From positions 13,924,249-13,988,248 of the forward strand of contig OZ026626.1 in NCBI GenBank assembly GCA_964020975.1: DNA of 64,000 nt, read 5' to 3'. Origin of the DNA: Hermodice carunculata. Lineage: Eukaryota; Annelida; Polychaeta; Eunicida; Amphinomidae. Position numbers and translations under genes: made by a program. Below, piece after piece: positions 44,531 to 56,712 of the stretch (position 1 is its first letter; each line of letters begins with the position of its first letter). The notes beneath the pieces are model-generated. The model saw only the letters and a program-made list of their open reading frames with translations. It had not been told where the DNA came from and searched no databases.

Positions 44531-45769
44531 AATATGAAAAATAGTGCTACGGTACATGTACACAGCATGAACCATTTTTAAAATCTTGGTCAATGACCTT
44601 TACAATATTTAAGGTCCGATACTTATTCACATTAAAAGCAAATAACACGAATGAGTGCAAGTCAATAGCCATTATATCTTCAGTACGCATGCTCCTATTC
44701 AAATTCTAGACAGGGGTAAACCTAACTGTGTGTAGCCAAGTTGCTGAAAGTCCAAAATTGGCATAAATCTTAAATTTGCATCCGCCAATAAATGGAATAA
44801 AAGTAAAAAGTCCTTAGCTCTGAAGTTTTATTCCAAACTCTCACAATAAGCACATACATTCTCTCAATGCTTCAGCATCTCTGTCTCTGTCAACATTTTG
44901 GTCTGGATGACGCGCATTTTGTCTGTTCCTCCAGAGCCTCTGTATTAAGTGCTCATGATTTAGAATTGCATTCTTGTACACATTGAAATTAAAAAGAACA
45001 TTTTTTTTCATTTTCCCTCGTGGTTCCCAAAGACTGTGACACAAATTTTGCCGGAACAATTATCTTCCGGATCAACACATCATCAGTTTTCCAAAATAGC
45101 CTATCTTGCACTGCACATGGAAATAGATGAAGCTCAAGCCAACATGATGAGGCTATGGCGTCAGCTTTGTGTGTGAGAATTCTTTCCAGCATAAAAAATA
45201 TTACATTTGCTACATCTGTCTAAGCTTTAAGAGCCCACAGGGTATGGACCTTGTTATGTCTGTGTGTCTATTACTTATTCTTGCAGATGCATATTCATTA
45301 TACAAATTGACCTACCAGCATTACACTTGTATGGTGAAAGCATTTCATGGAAAGCTCAAATACTTTTAACATGCTTTGTCGGTAAGTCAACGGTGTTATA
45401 AACATTTGCATATGCATGGAGCATTTCAGTTTGATTTTGGAGAAGCAATTTATTTGGTCTGAACACACAATAAAATTATTCAATGCGAGTTTGAAACGTG
45501 CCATTTCTTTTTGAATGGAACAAAAATACAAAGTAACCTTTATAGTGAGAAACAGTGCCATTGAAAGACCACTATCCTTTACCCTGACCACAGATTCTGA
45601 CAAAGTGTTTCAAAAGAAAAAGAAAACTTATCAAAGTTAATCATAACAAGGCAAATGCTGTGGCAGGGTCAATTGGACTTCAGCGCTTCCGCGCGTTGGA
45701 CACCATCAGCCAGCGTATGTGACGCTGGCTAACGCTATGAAACGGAGGGGAACGCCTTGAAACGCTGAA
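44530..45769. other. Stretch with weak coding hints only
   Basis: On the minus strand at 44,841-45,192 two overlapping frames read QDRLFWKTDDVLIRKIIVP and NRQNARHPDQNVDRDRDAEALRE. Both look protein-like but match nothing I can name. The G+C-richer words GACGCTGGCTAACGC and AACGCCTTGAAACGC at 45,720-45,765 precede the LINE. Confidence 0.3.
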
Positions 45770-46213
45770 ATGACCAATTTAACTCCGAAACAAGTTACTA
45801 GTGCTACATACTTCAAGAAGTTAAGTGACAATCTGTATAATGTTATAGAAAGGGAGATGCCTAAATATTCCGGAAAGGTAGAGATGATTATAATGGAAAA
45901 TTTTAAAGTCAGAACAGGGGAACTAACAGCAGACAATGTAGTTAATAAGTGCGATGAACGCTTTTTTACAAATCAGGCGAGAACACCAAAAAATAATTAC
46001 ATTCACAGAGAGATATGTATCAATAACAGGATGGTCTGTGCCACAACTAAAACCCTCTTGGATCTGTGTACAATTGCAGATTTCAGTGGAGTGGGTGTAC
46101 AGTTGTGGCAAGTAGTAATGTACAAAATGTGCTACTTTCAGGAGCTGAATACTTTAAGGTACATGAGTATGTTGGTTTCCTTTCTGGCCACTAAAAATAT
46201 CTCTGCAGGTTAA
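45770..46213 (+). pseudogene. LINE endonuclease fragment
   Basis: A 147-residue frame. Residues about 1-60 (KKLSDNLYNVIEREMPKYSGKVEMIIMENFKVRTGEL) correspond to the LINE endonuclease stretch that ends in GDFNARTG. The catalytic GD is replaced by EN, so the nuclease would be inactive. Residues near 80-105 contain CINNRMVC and LLDLCTIADF, the next conserved words. Residues beyond 110 match the minus-strand frame at 12,632-12,847 of the left-arm LINE. Confidence 0.72.
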
Positions 46214-47895
46214 AATGGCATGGACCAGAGATGGTAAACTGATTAATAATATGACATTCCCTGCAGGTTCCAAATGGTGTGACAAATCTGCGCGTAATTT
46301 TAGAATACAATGCAATATCCATGTAAACAATTGAAATTTAGACTGTTTGAAAAACCCTGGACAATGAAGCATAAAAAGTATATAGTGTAAATGATCATGT
46401 AAGGGCATTAAGACGTATATTGATTAAGACGGCAGATTCAGCATCATCCAAGGGAGGATATAAAAATAAGAGGTGGTTCAATTCAAGCAGCAAACATCTT
46501 AGGGACATGGTAAAAGAGCTGAGGAAAGTTAACTTCTTTAAAACAGGCGGGATCCAAACATAAGAAGTCGTTTCTTCTGTGGAAATAAAAGTTACAATCA
46601 ACATTTAAAGAGACGCAAACGGGAGTACAAAGAACAAATTGTGCTACAACTGGGAAGTTTGCCAGAAAAAATTCCAATACCATCTTCCAAGTTAGCAGAA
46701 GTATTAAAAGATGACAATCCAAAGGGAACGAAAGTATTCCTATTGTCTCAAAACCATTATCAGAGCATTATTCCACATTTGTACAGATTGCAAATTATGG
46801 GGATGGTTATGATAACAGAGATTTGGATAAATTGATTCTGGAGCTAAAACAAAAGAATGTAGCAGAAATAACTGGTTTCTTCAAAGTTTTAGAACATTTA
46901 CACAACACAAAAGAGTCCTGTAATAATATTGACGGCACAATGTCAAATATTGCACTGCAATACCAATGTTGAGGTAAAATGGTGATAATTTTGACCCAGT
47001 CCTATTCAATTTGTTCATAAATTATTTACCTGATCACATTAGCACAGAAATTCTATTCCTAAGCAAACGATAAAAAGGTGACTTCATTTTAGATGCAGAT
47101 GATTTCGTATTATTTGACGTAATAGCTGAGGGGCTTCATAACAATTTTAGCAATTCTTAGTGGAGGTAACTCTTTCAGGAGTGATACTGTCGAATATAGG
47201 CAGTTTACCCAAATTCATGGAACACATGAAAAAGCAATGAAAGGTATGTTTAGGCTGAAGGCGTGTCTAGGTGTGACCAATGAACACCCTGGTTATGTTG
47301 TAAGTTTTTGACCAGCTGATAAGGCCCATTGTATGGCTTAGGAATATGGGGGGTACATGCAAAATTCAAACAGGAAACCCCAAGATGTTTAATCGATGGC
47401 GAAACTGTACAATTCATACCCAGTTGAAACATTGGCTTTGGAAAATATGCTGTAAGAGTAAATAGAAAGCCACAAATGTGATAGTCTTAGGGGAACTATG
47501 GAGATATCCATTGCGCACGAATAAAGTCTTATCAATTATGATGTACTACAAGCATATACAAACCACAGAAAATGAAGTATTATAATGTGCAAAGGCAGAA
47601 TCAACGAAAATAAAAGAATATGGTGACAACACCTGGAAAACTTTTTGCCAGAAGATGCCGAGATGAATTGAATATAAATGTAAAAGGGCTATAAGGACAT
47701 ACTGATTTTGATAAGGCTGAGGGCATACTCAAAGAAAATTTTATAATTTATTGGGAAAACAATTTAAAGGACTCGTATATGTTTTATTCATCTATATATT
47801 TTGTCTGTATGTGTCTGTATTGTATTTTGCCATTTGGACCCTAGAGGGCGTGAATACGGTCAATACAGAACTTTGAACCTTGTATATAACACCTG
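45770..47895 (+). mobile_element. CR1/L2-like LINE, internally shortened, right interior copy
   Basis: The plus strand has an endonuclease segment (ENFKVRTGEL, equivalent to GDFNARTG; ending in LLDLCT), then pieces of the linker. A palm segment near 47,020-47,125 reads LFNLFINYLPDHIS and DADDFVLFDV, and conserved 3' sequence matches the left-arm LINE. The 3' end carries GGACCCTAGAGGGCG and ACTTTGAACC, typical of LINE 3' ends. It is not at a position mirrored by the left-arm copy, so the two are independent insertions. Confidence 0.75.
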
Positions 47896-48150
47896 TGTGC
47901 TTCTATGAGCGGACGCCTTGTCATCAGGTTGCCTTCATAACACATTGTGGATACATCTGTGTTACAACGTCATATCGACAGAATACTTACAGATAATTGG
48001 ATGAAGAACAATGCAAGGTTCGAAGAGGAACTTAGTATTAATGCTAATTCTGCTAACAGTATTGTGCTTATTGTTTTATATTTGCTTGGCCCGTCATTCA
48101 AAGTACCCATATTTTAGCATATTGAGTCAGGAACATTTACAGGTATTTTT
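47896..48150. other. Short stretch with nothing recognised
   Basis: Lies between the LINE 3' end and the ~530-bp array. The last 40 bases (GAGTCAGGAACATTTACAGG) resemble the 3' border of the array units, so a further truncated unit may start here. Confidence 0.35.
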
Positions 48151-50010
48151 TTTAATAGCTCGAATGCAGTAGGTTGTTACCTCTGGCAAGGAGGCCCATT
48201 GATATAATGTGCGCACTGTAGATACAGCTAAGCCAATTGCCAATTTGTACATAAAAACTCTCATACAAAGCAAGCAATAGATTTATCATTTGAGCTGATG
48301 CGCATGTCACAACAAGAGACCTTTACCAAAAATGAAAGTATAACAATGTTAAGCATTATGTGTGACAATGAAGGCTTCGCTGTACCAACATGTGAACATA
48401 TCAGCATAACACATAAAACATAAAACCAATCATTTTTCCCGGCAAAATAACTTTCATTTGAAACCAAGTGCATTGTCATTGTTGCAAGACGTGGCGCTAT
48501 GTGACGCCAACAGATATTCCTTGTGCCAAGAGATGTCTGCTTCTAAAGGAGGATAAATGACGTTTAAAATATGAAGACACATACTAATACAAATATTCAA
48601 ATTGTCATTTCATGTTTCAAAATGACATCCATTACCAAATTTACAAATGGTGTCAGGCATCATTACAGGCAATGTAAAAATAATTAGCTCGAATATAGTA
48701 GATTGTAATCTCCGGCAAGTGAACCATTGACGTATGTAAGGGCATTATAGGTAAAGCTAAGCCAATTGTCTTTTTTGTACAGAAACACTGGTAAACACTG
48801 TGTCATACAAATCAAATGACAGGTTTATTGTTCCAGTCATGTGTAAGTGAAACCAATTGACCTTTGTTTCAAAATAAAGATTTTACAATGGTACACATTA
48901 TGTGTGACATTGAAGGCTTTGCTGTACCATATGGGAACATGTCAGGATAATACACAAAACACAAAATCCATTATCCACCCCCCCCCCCAAAAAAATCATC
49001 TCAGACCAATTTTTTTTTTATTGTAGCAAAACAAGGTGGCTTGGAATGTCAAAATCCAGGTACCAGGGGATGTCTGTATAGCATAATTTTTAGCCTTCGA
49101 ATATGAAGACACATGTAACGAAACAGTAATTTTGTGTTTACAAATGATATTGTACTTACTTAAATACATTTCACCAGGTTCATACGTGGTGTCCGGCACG
49201 ATTACAGACAATTCTTGAAAAATATATCTCGCGTGCAGCATGTTAAAAGCTCTAGCAAGGGGGCCCGTTGGTAGAGAGGGATACAGTGTGTGTGCAGCTC
49301 AGCTTAGTGTCAATTTTTGTAAAGAAAAAATAAATGAACACGGTGTCATACAAATAAAATAACAGTTTTATCATTTGAGTTGATGTGCACGTCAAAACAA
49401 CTAACCTTTAATCCCCCAAAACGGAAGCAGAATGATAGTTATTACGTGTTGCATTGAATGCTTTGCTGCACTTACATATGAACTAATCAGTATAGTACAC
49501 AAAAACACAAAATCCACCATTTTGGACAGGATAATATATTTCATTCCCAACCAGTTTTTTTTTGTTATAACAAGACATGTACGAGATGTCTGCCTATACA
49601 GGAGTACATGTGGCCTTTTGAATACGAAGACTCTTATTAATAAACATGTAGCCAAATGATCAATTTATGTTTTAAAAACATATTTTTTGTACTTTATACA
49701 TTTTACCTGGTTCACAGGTGATGTCAGACACACAGGATTTTTTAAAAATGTAATTCGAATGTAGTAGGTTGTAAACCTTTGTTAAGGGGACCCATTAGTA
49801 CATAGGGGACACGTCAGATATAGCGAAATCAATTGTCAATTTTTCTATAGTTATACTGTGTCATAGAAGACAAATAACAGTTTTATCATTTCAGTTCAGG
49901 TGTAAGTGAAAACAAGGGACGTTTGCCTCAAAATAAAGGTTTTACAATGGTAAGCATTATATGTTACATTGAAAGGGTTTGCTGTACCTACATGTGAACA
50001 TAAAAGTAAA
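48150..50010. repeat. Tandem array of ~530-bp units, about 3.5 copies
   Basis: Unit starts at about 48,153, 48,682, 49,221 and 49,752 share: TCGAATGTAGTAGGTTGTAA, GGCAAG..GGCCCATTG, CAATTGTCAATTTTTGTA, TCATACAAA, AACAGTTTTATCATTTGAG, AACAATGGTAAGCATTATGTG, GAAGGCTTTGCTGTACC and ACATGTGAACAT. The first three are about 529, 539 and 531 bp long and the fourth is shorter. Units differ by perhaps 20-25%. No conserved open frame crosses them. Confidence 0.8.
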
Positions 50011-50249
50011 GGCCTTTTCATTCACACTTTTTGAAGTTAAATTGACTGCCATCTTATGGATAAAACTTCGAAAATAATCACCCCACAAGGAAAATCCGAG
50101 CAAGCTCCACTCCGTGCACGTGCACGTGAGTAAGCCACCAGCTAGTCGACATTTCACCCGTTAAAAAGTTCTACTTCCGTCCCGACAAAAGTATTACCAA
50201 AACAGTTGAAATAACCTGATTTTTTCTTGTTATAAGGAGAAAAAGGAAG

Positions 50250-50440
50250 AAGCAGACATCTCCTGGCACAAGGAATATCGGTTGGCGTCACATAGGGCCA
50301 TCTCTTGCTACAATACAAATACATTTGATTTCAAATAAAAGTTATTTTACCGGGAAAAGTGATGGGTTTTATGTTTTATGTGTTATGCTGATATGTTCAC
50401 ATGTTGGTATAGCAAAGCTTTTATTGTCACAGATTATGCC
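50250..50440 (-). repeat. Inverted partial unit of the ~530-bp array
   Basis: CATCTCCTGGCACAAGGAATA, GGCGTCACATAGGGCCA, TTATTTTACCGGGAAAA, TTATGTGTTATGCTGATATG and CACATGTTGGTATAGCAAAGC are the reverse complement of successive words in unit 1 (48,375-48,535). This stretch has flipped relative to the array. It is closer to unit 1 than to the adjacent unit 4. Confidence 0.75.
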
Positions 50441-50754
50441 TGCAAATCGGACTGCGAATCATGTGGATCATAAAGAGGACACACATCGACAAAATTAACC
50501 CTTGTTCAGTAAAACACTTCTTCGACAGGCAAAAATCCTATCAGTTATATACTTAAATAGCACATAATGTAGAAACGCCACCTTTGGCAACGCCAATAAA
50601 GACGTTGATGCCTTGAAAATGTACAGCAGTTAATCTGCAAATGTAGCTGAATAATTATAGTGGTCTGATAAGAATTGACCACCACATTATAGTCTGTCAT
50701 TTAAGTACCTAAGACAGCTTCTAACTCATGTCGCTCCTCTCAGTCATTTTGTTG

Positions 50755-52965
50755 TCAGCATCTTGCCTGATCTCTGATTTTCCATTTTGAGTTTGCTTTT
50801 ATATGTTCCTCGTCGCCTAAAAATGTGAAAGACTTTAATGCAAAAATTGCCATTAGAGACAAGAAGCTCAATGTCCAGAAACACATCTCTGAAATCATAT
50901 AAATTGTTACCTTCCAAAGGGTAATCTTTTGGCTACATTTCTTGAGTAATTTTCCATTGCCCATTTACACAAGCAATGTCATCAATATACCTTGCATTGT
51001 TTGATAATTTTGTAGCCACCCGAAAGTCCTTTGTCATCAGTTTATCCATATATTTAAATTCAAGCCAAATTAGATATAAACCAGCAAGTAACGGAGGGCA
51101 GTTGATACCCATTGAAATGCCTTTTATTTGGTGAAAAACCAATGGTCCAAATTAAACAAAAGTATTATCCAAAGGAAATTTTATAGCATTTATAAAAGTT
51201 TCAACAGCATAAGATTTAATGTTACGTTTTGAATATTTAATATTCAGTCAACACGCTGTCTTTGAATGGGAACAAATATTTTGGTATAAATTATCATTAT
51301 GTTTAAACATTGTACTGATTAATTCTGAAAGAGCACTTTAGACTTTATCTGTGGGTAGATTTTTTTTAAAGTGTAAAAAAATATAAAAAATATATGTTTT
51401 GCTTTTAAATCTTTGATTTTAAGATAAAAACTCGGAAAAATTGCGAATACTCCAAAATCAATTTATTTCACAGCTTGTAGAAATTACATTGCAGTATTTA
51501 CGGAAATGATTCCTAACTGCAGTCAAACACAATGCCACTTCTCTTGATAGTTGTTTTGTTTTACATTACGAAGCACCAGCTATGAATCTAGATTTAAAAG
51601 GGTTACAGGTACTTATGTAATTTGGGTATCCAGAACAAATGTGGAATAGGGGAGCCCTCTTCAAAAATTTTAAAACTAAAATTTCTCTTCATCTCATCTT
51701 TATGTGTATCTATCAAATTATCGATGGATTGTTTGTGTAATTTATATACATCATTTCCTCTTATGTCTGAAATATTATTTATGCCAAGTTAATTTTTCAA
51801 AACATCCAAATAATTTTTGCAAACGATCCCAAAATTGCTGCCTGCCTTATCAATGGTAGTGATTACAAATTTTTTTGTGGTTCTTTGACTGCTTTTGAAA
51901 CTTTAGGCTGCTTTCAATTTACCATAATATATTTCTTAATGTGGGATTTCTAACGATAAATTCTATTTCTAAAGATTCTTTTCAAGTTTGATAACCATCC
52001 TTCAAATTTCTGAAATTTTTTTTTCTTTCTTTGCCCATTTTTTACAGTAGGAGTCAAAAGCATCACTTATATCCTGCAAAATGCTCTTAATGTTCAACTA
52101 AGGACATATCCGACATTTTGTTCCTTGTTTCATCAAGTCCTTTTCAAATGAATTTTGTATTATATCCGAATAACCTGTAGAGCCATGTTTGTGGTATGTA
52201 TCAACAAAATAAGAATATTTTCTCTTGGACATACAGTCACAATTGTGATTCGCTGTTGTATCCTCAAGAGTAATTAAAGCCAGAAATTTCTTGTAATTCA
52301 TGATACTTTGTCCAATATTCATGTCATATTTATGGGAAATAATGGGGGGATCTTTTAATTTGCATTACTTGGGAATCATATTACGAACAAATTTCAATTT
52401 GAAAAGGGACTGAATGTTCAATGATGCAATGATTTTGTGTTTGAAATGAATGCTGCAAAACATTGAATTTTTTTCTTCGTGGCATCTGGTTTCTAAACAG
52501 TTGTTGTGTAAGCATACGTAATTTTTACTAAACTGTTGCGGAAATGTGTGTTCAGATTAAAAAAGATATTCATATATTCACTGATTCTGGTAATATTTAC
52601 AAATGAAAGTGGTTTATGAGCTATATGTATTTGATGAATGCCATTAGAGAAAGCCGGTAATAAACTATGAACAAGAAACTTGGTATCCACGTTCCTCAAT
52701 TACCTGCTTTCCATGATTTCTTTGTCCATCACTCCTTTTTCTCTCAGTAACAGCCTTATTTTTATCCAAAAAAAAAAAATGTATTCGACTGCTATCAAGA
52801 GTTGCAAAATCCAGTCCAAATTACTAACATCACAGAAGCCTAAAATTCTGTCATTCTTTTCAAAAAGGAGAGCTGAATTAAGTGTTTTAAACCGAATTCC
52901 GTTGCGATAATATTCTTGTGTTGATATAACAATCTTGGTCTAAATAATGTGGCTCTATGTAATCA
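50755..52965. repeat. Right palindrome arm, block 4
   Basis: The inverted partner of 17,928-19,600. About 520 bp around 52,335-52,855 have no left partner. Confidence 0.85.
50933..51142 (-). pseudogene. Reverse-transcriptase palm fragment, right copy
   Basis: A 70-residue frame with HQIKGISMGINCPPLL, WLEFKYMDKLMTKDFRVATKLS and NNARYIDDIACV. These are the same IPMG-like and YIDD motifs as at 19,227-19,484, and 40 or more residues align without gaps. The motif is altered to ISMG here. Confidence 0.75.
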
Positions 52966-54118
52966 ATAATTGTACCAGATAATCCAAATGTGAATTTTCC
53001 TCAGAATTGAAATAGTTGATGCAGGGTATCAAATAAATGGTGTTGAAAGACCCACAAGATAACACCAAATTTTCCAGCAGGGTTTTTGCAATTTGAATTT
53101 TTGGTTAGTAACGATGCTGAGAAATTCTTTGTTCTTGACGAAGTTTGATTTACAGAATAGACAGTGTTCCTCAAAATATATTTCCAGATCAGCGCTCAAG
53201 GCTAACACTGAGCCATTTTCATAAATGTATATAATGTGATTTGAATAACATCTGTAAAAATGAATAGCGAAGTCTGTGAGGCAAATAACCTTGCTAAAGC
53301 ATTAACAACCAATGCAAGATTTGAATCCTGGAATATTGTAAGAAAAATAACACAAAAACCTATCAATAAGCCCTGTAAGGTTGACATGCTTCAGATCCTG
53401 CCAAAATTGCTGTCGTGTTTGCTGCAGACTGTAAATCACTTTATAGTTCAGTGTCTTACCATAAAACTGATATGAAACAGTCACACGTAGAAAAAGACAT
53501 CCTCATTAGATCAGAGGGTGGAGTAAACGGGATATATTTACCTTCGCATTCTATTTCGTGTGAAATAGTTAATGTTGCAATTTCACATCTGATATGCAGC
53601 AAGCATGACGGCGATCTTGGATGTTATTCAAATCACATTATTCATGGAGCCAATATGCTTAATACTGCCCTATCCCTCTTATTCACAGCTAAAACATGGT
53701 TTATTACCCATTAGTTTTTTCGAATTTAGCTATGCACCCAATTACTAAAATTAAGCATATATCATCCAATGACTCTGAGAATTACAGGGGTATTGCCCTC
53801 AGTAGTATTCTTTTTAAGATTCGTGACGGGATAAAACAGAATGATGACTTTGATATTCATAATTCCTCTGAATAACAAATAGTTTGACACACCAATGTTC
53901 TTTTGTATTAACCAAATGTCTTCATTACTATAAATCCCATGGTTCCTATGTACACGTAGACTTCTCAGATGCTTCAAAGGCGTTAGAAAGATCGAATATG
54001 TCAAGTTGCTTCGTTTACTTTAAAAAAGAAACATATGTCCTTTAGTAGCCAGACCGCTTTTGAACATGTCAATTAGTCAGAGTGTCAGCATAGTCTGGGA
54101 CAACGCAATATCAAAACC
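52965..54118. repeat. Right palindrome arm, block 3
   Basis: The inverted partner of 15,565-16,822. Protein-level agreement is visible: NARFESWNIVRKITQKPINKPC here against NARVEFWNIVWRITQKAINKPC on the left. Confidence 0.87.
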
Positions 54119-54330
54119 TTCAGCCTCCCTGCCCTTGAAGGAAGCTGATCCCCAGTGTGGTATTTTCTTAATTTCATAATGTATACATATTGCTTAGGCG
54201 AATATAATTTCTTTCATCAAAATGTATATCAATGTTTGGAAAAAATCAAATGTTTTGCTGTCCACAGTTCGAAAGAGTTAAAAAGTACCGCCATATTAAT
54301 TTGTGAGTTATGTCAAGCAAGATATGGCAA
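53240..54330 (+). mobile_element. CR1/L2-like LINE shared by both arms, right copy
   Basis: The plus-strand order is: NARFESWNIVRKITQKPIN (53,290), SVSYHKTDMKQSHVEKDIL (53,450), GCYSNHIIHGANMLNTALSLLFTA (53,620), then LINE RT words around 53,760-54,115 that match QCSFVL...DASKAFDR and the SQS...WDNAIS segment. The last part (54,120-54,330) is C-terminal. The RT catalytic part equivalent to 14,875-15,565 of the left copy is absent. The coding region is decayed. Confidence 0.78.
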
Positions 54331-56065
54331 GTTCAACACCATTTTGACCAGAAAAGAGATTGTGAGCTGTGTTGGAAATACTGTGTATCTTGAATTCCAT
54401 ATGCTACATGGTGCTGCTGTAATATTATAGGTATAGATGTAATCTTTTCTTTATTCTATAATTGACGCTTTTTTGTTTTGTTTTTTCATTCCATTCCTTT
54501 CTTTTCTATGTTACGTGTACGAATTAAAGAAATGTATATTGTGGAGCATTGAGATATTTGATTATGCGCAAACTAAAAATGGACATTTCTGCCTCACAAT
54601 TAACTTTGTACTGGTGAGATACATACCTGCATGGGTGTGTCATATTGGGGTAGGGACTGAGCCATGAAAATGCTGCTCGCAAAATCATTATATATTCTGC
54701 CATACATGAAAAGAAACTTTAAAGTATTAAAGGAAAATACATAGATCCCCCCCCCCTTATTGCTGCGATCTGCATGTGTACGTTTCTTCTGTCAACTGAA
54801 GTGAAAATAGTATTTCGTGAACTTTGAAGCATGAAAGACTCATGCCATGATAATGAACACTATCTTAACAAATGGAATCGTATCATATTGCATTTGCCAA
54901 TCTGTGCCACAGCGTAATGCTTACTTCACTCACAGTATTACGCAACTTAGGTTACTTTTCTGAGGTGGTCCCTGAAATATTATTGCAAAGATCCCCTGCG
55001 GGTCCAGTGATGACCTATGCTGCATATTTTATGTCCTATGCCTTTTTCTGACTGAGGACCTACATCATTTACATGTGCCAGAGAACACTGCCTCTTCCTT
55101 ATCACTGGTGTTAGTTACACCGGACCGACATTGTGCATCCACAGGCAAGATTAAAATTAATAAATCTCATTACCAAGACAAAAAAAACAAGGATCCGGAG
55201 GGGCTATAATGCATGGGAAAATGCTGTCAATTTTAAACATTGATCCACAATCCTGCGAGGTGTACATACGGGGTACTGGGGTAAATAGCACAAAATCCAT
55301 TCCCATGTGACCATTTAGGTGTAATGTGTATGACACGTGATACCTTGATATTAGGTGATGCAAGAGGGTACCAGAAATCAAAGTGTGTCGTTTTTTTGCT
55401 GACCCCTTGACTCGGTCTTTATAAGACTAGGTACTATGAAAAAAGAAAAGCCAGCTCGATCAATGAAGATGGATATAACACTGAAACTTTCATATATCAC
55501 CGTTTATGTTGTTTGAATCTAATTATACTGATGCTATATCCAAAGAATGGTCATGACAATATAAATTTCCTTTTATATACATATAGGTCGTGTAGCTGTG
55601 ATTTGGTTGTGAAAACACTCTATACACATGTAACATGTGTGGCCAGAACGTAATTTTCCTCTCTATACACATGGGTTAAGTAGTGTAACTGTACTTTTGT
55701 TATGGTAGCTTTTTACATGTATTATGTGGTGTATGCTGGTTGATAACACGATTATATCTCTTAGTACTTGTGCAATTTTGATCCTATAATGTAACCCTAG
55801 TTGTTTTATGATTTTCCACCTAGGTAGCTAAAATTTTGTTTTCACATCTCTCATGAAACCACAATAGGTACGGAATTGTCATAAAAAACATGGTGGCCTG
55901 AACATATACGATTGGCATGTCAGTTGACAGAAAAGACATGATTGACTGAAAACACAAGATGCAACCTTTAAGAAGAGTATCCAGGGCTGTTATTTAATAA
56001 ACCTAACTGACACTGACACTCACTCTAACAATGACATAAACATAGGGTTGGAATGACATTATGCC
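54120..56065. repeat. Right palindrome arm, block 2
   Basis: The inverted partner of 13,320-14,875. The right block is about 390 bp longer. Confidence 0.85.
54540..55040 (-). repeat. Dispersed repeat C, copy 3
   Basis: The palindrome partner of copy 1. Reverse-complement anchors are TGTGCCACAGCGTAATGC, CTGAGGTGGTCCCTGAA and ATATTATTGCAAAG. Confidence 0.7.
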
Positions 56066-56169
56066 ATCGTGTTCAATTGCCATGGACTGATAATGATACA
56101 CACTCATTATTCTGAGATAATTAATGCATCTTGTTAACCTATTTCCAAATATAAGGCTAAAACTTTCCC

Positions 56170-56192
56170 GCTTGAAAGAAAGTTCACTAAAC
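56170..56192. repeat. Target-site duplication, left flank of Tx1-like LINE
   Basis: GCTTGAAAGAAAGTTC followed by ACTAAAC. Its partner is 58,691-58,712 and the un-duplicated site is 8,932-8,956 on the opposite strand. The two copies differ at about four or five of 22 positions, as expected of an old insertion. Confidence 0.7.
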
Positions 56193-56457
56193 AGGCTTTT
56201 TAAAAAACAGATATATCGGGGAGAATATCATGAGAACGATGGAAATATTAGATTATACTGATAAAGAAGATATTGAAGCCCTTTCAGTTTTTATTGACAT
56301 TGAAACGGCATTCGATAGATTGGAGTGGAAGTTCGTAAAGAAAGCTTTGGATTTTTTTTTTTAAATTGGACCTAATTTCATACATTGGATTGATACTATA
56401 TACAGAAATACAACAAGCCAAATTCTTAACAATGGCTGGGCAACAGCACTTTTCACC

Positions 56458-56712
56458 TTGAATCGTGGGGTACGTCAAGGCTGTACTCTGTCCCCCTATC
56501 TGTTTGTGCTATGTGCAGAAATTTTGAGTATTATTATAAGACAGAACATTCAAATAGAAGGTATCAATATTGCAGGTAAAGAATATAAAGTAAGTCAGTA
56601 TGCAGACGACACTTACTTAACAATTAAAGTTAATGAGGCATGCTTACAAGAAGTAATTAAAGTTTTTGAACGTTTGGAAAGGATTTCAGGTCCTAAAGTA
56701 AATTATGACTAA
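56458..56712 (+). pseudogene. Tx1-like LINE reverse-transcriptase palm
   Basis: An 84-residue frame with NRGVRQGCTLSPYLFVLCAEILSIIIRQN (RT motif B), KEYKVSQYADDTYLTI (motif C with both aspartates) and FERLERISGPKVNYD. The RQGC-LSPYLF...A..I and SQYADD pattern is diagnostic of the L1/Tx1 lineage. Motif A (DIETAFDRLEW) is just upstream at 56,291 in a frame broken by a T-run near 56,355. Residues GLK..Y are changed to GPKVNY. Confidence 0.88.

Larger units (their letters stand above)
50755..52990 (-). mobile_element. GIPMG-type reverse-transcriptase retroelement, right copy
   Basis: The mirror partner of 16,780-19,610. On the minus strand, frames at 52,699-52,493 and 52,322-52,098 (ALITLEDTTANHNCDCMSK, KYSYFVDTYHKHG) are followed by the RT fragment at 51,142-50,933. 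The ACTCTTGAGGATACAACAG and CCAAAAGATTACCCTTTG anchors are shared with the left copy. It is not interrupted by the 1.1-kb segment seen on the left. Decayed; no LTRs seen. Confidence 0.68.

Noticed and set aside
44841-45192. Minus-strand frames as a transposase or integrase linker (WKTDDVLIRKIIVP).
   Set aside because: The resemblance to an integrase zinc-binding linker ends after about 15 residues and the expected histidine/cysteine spacing does not follow.
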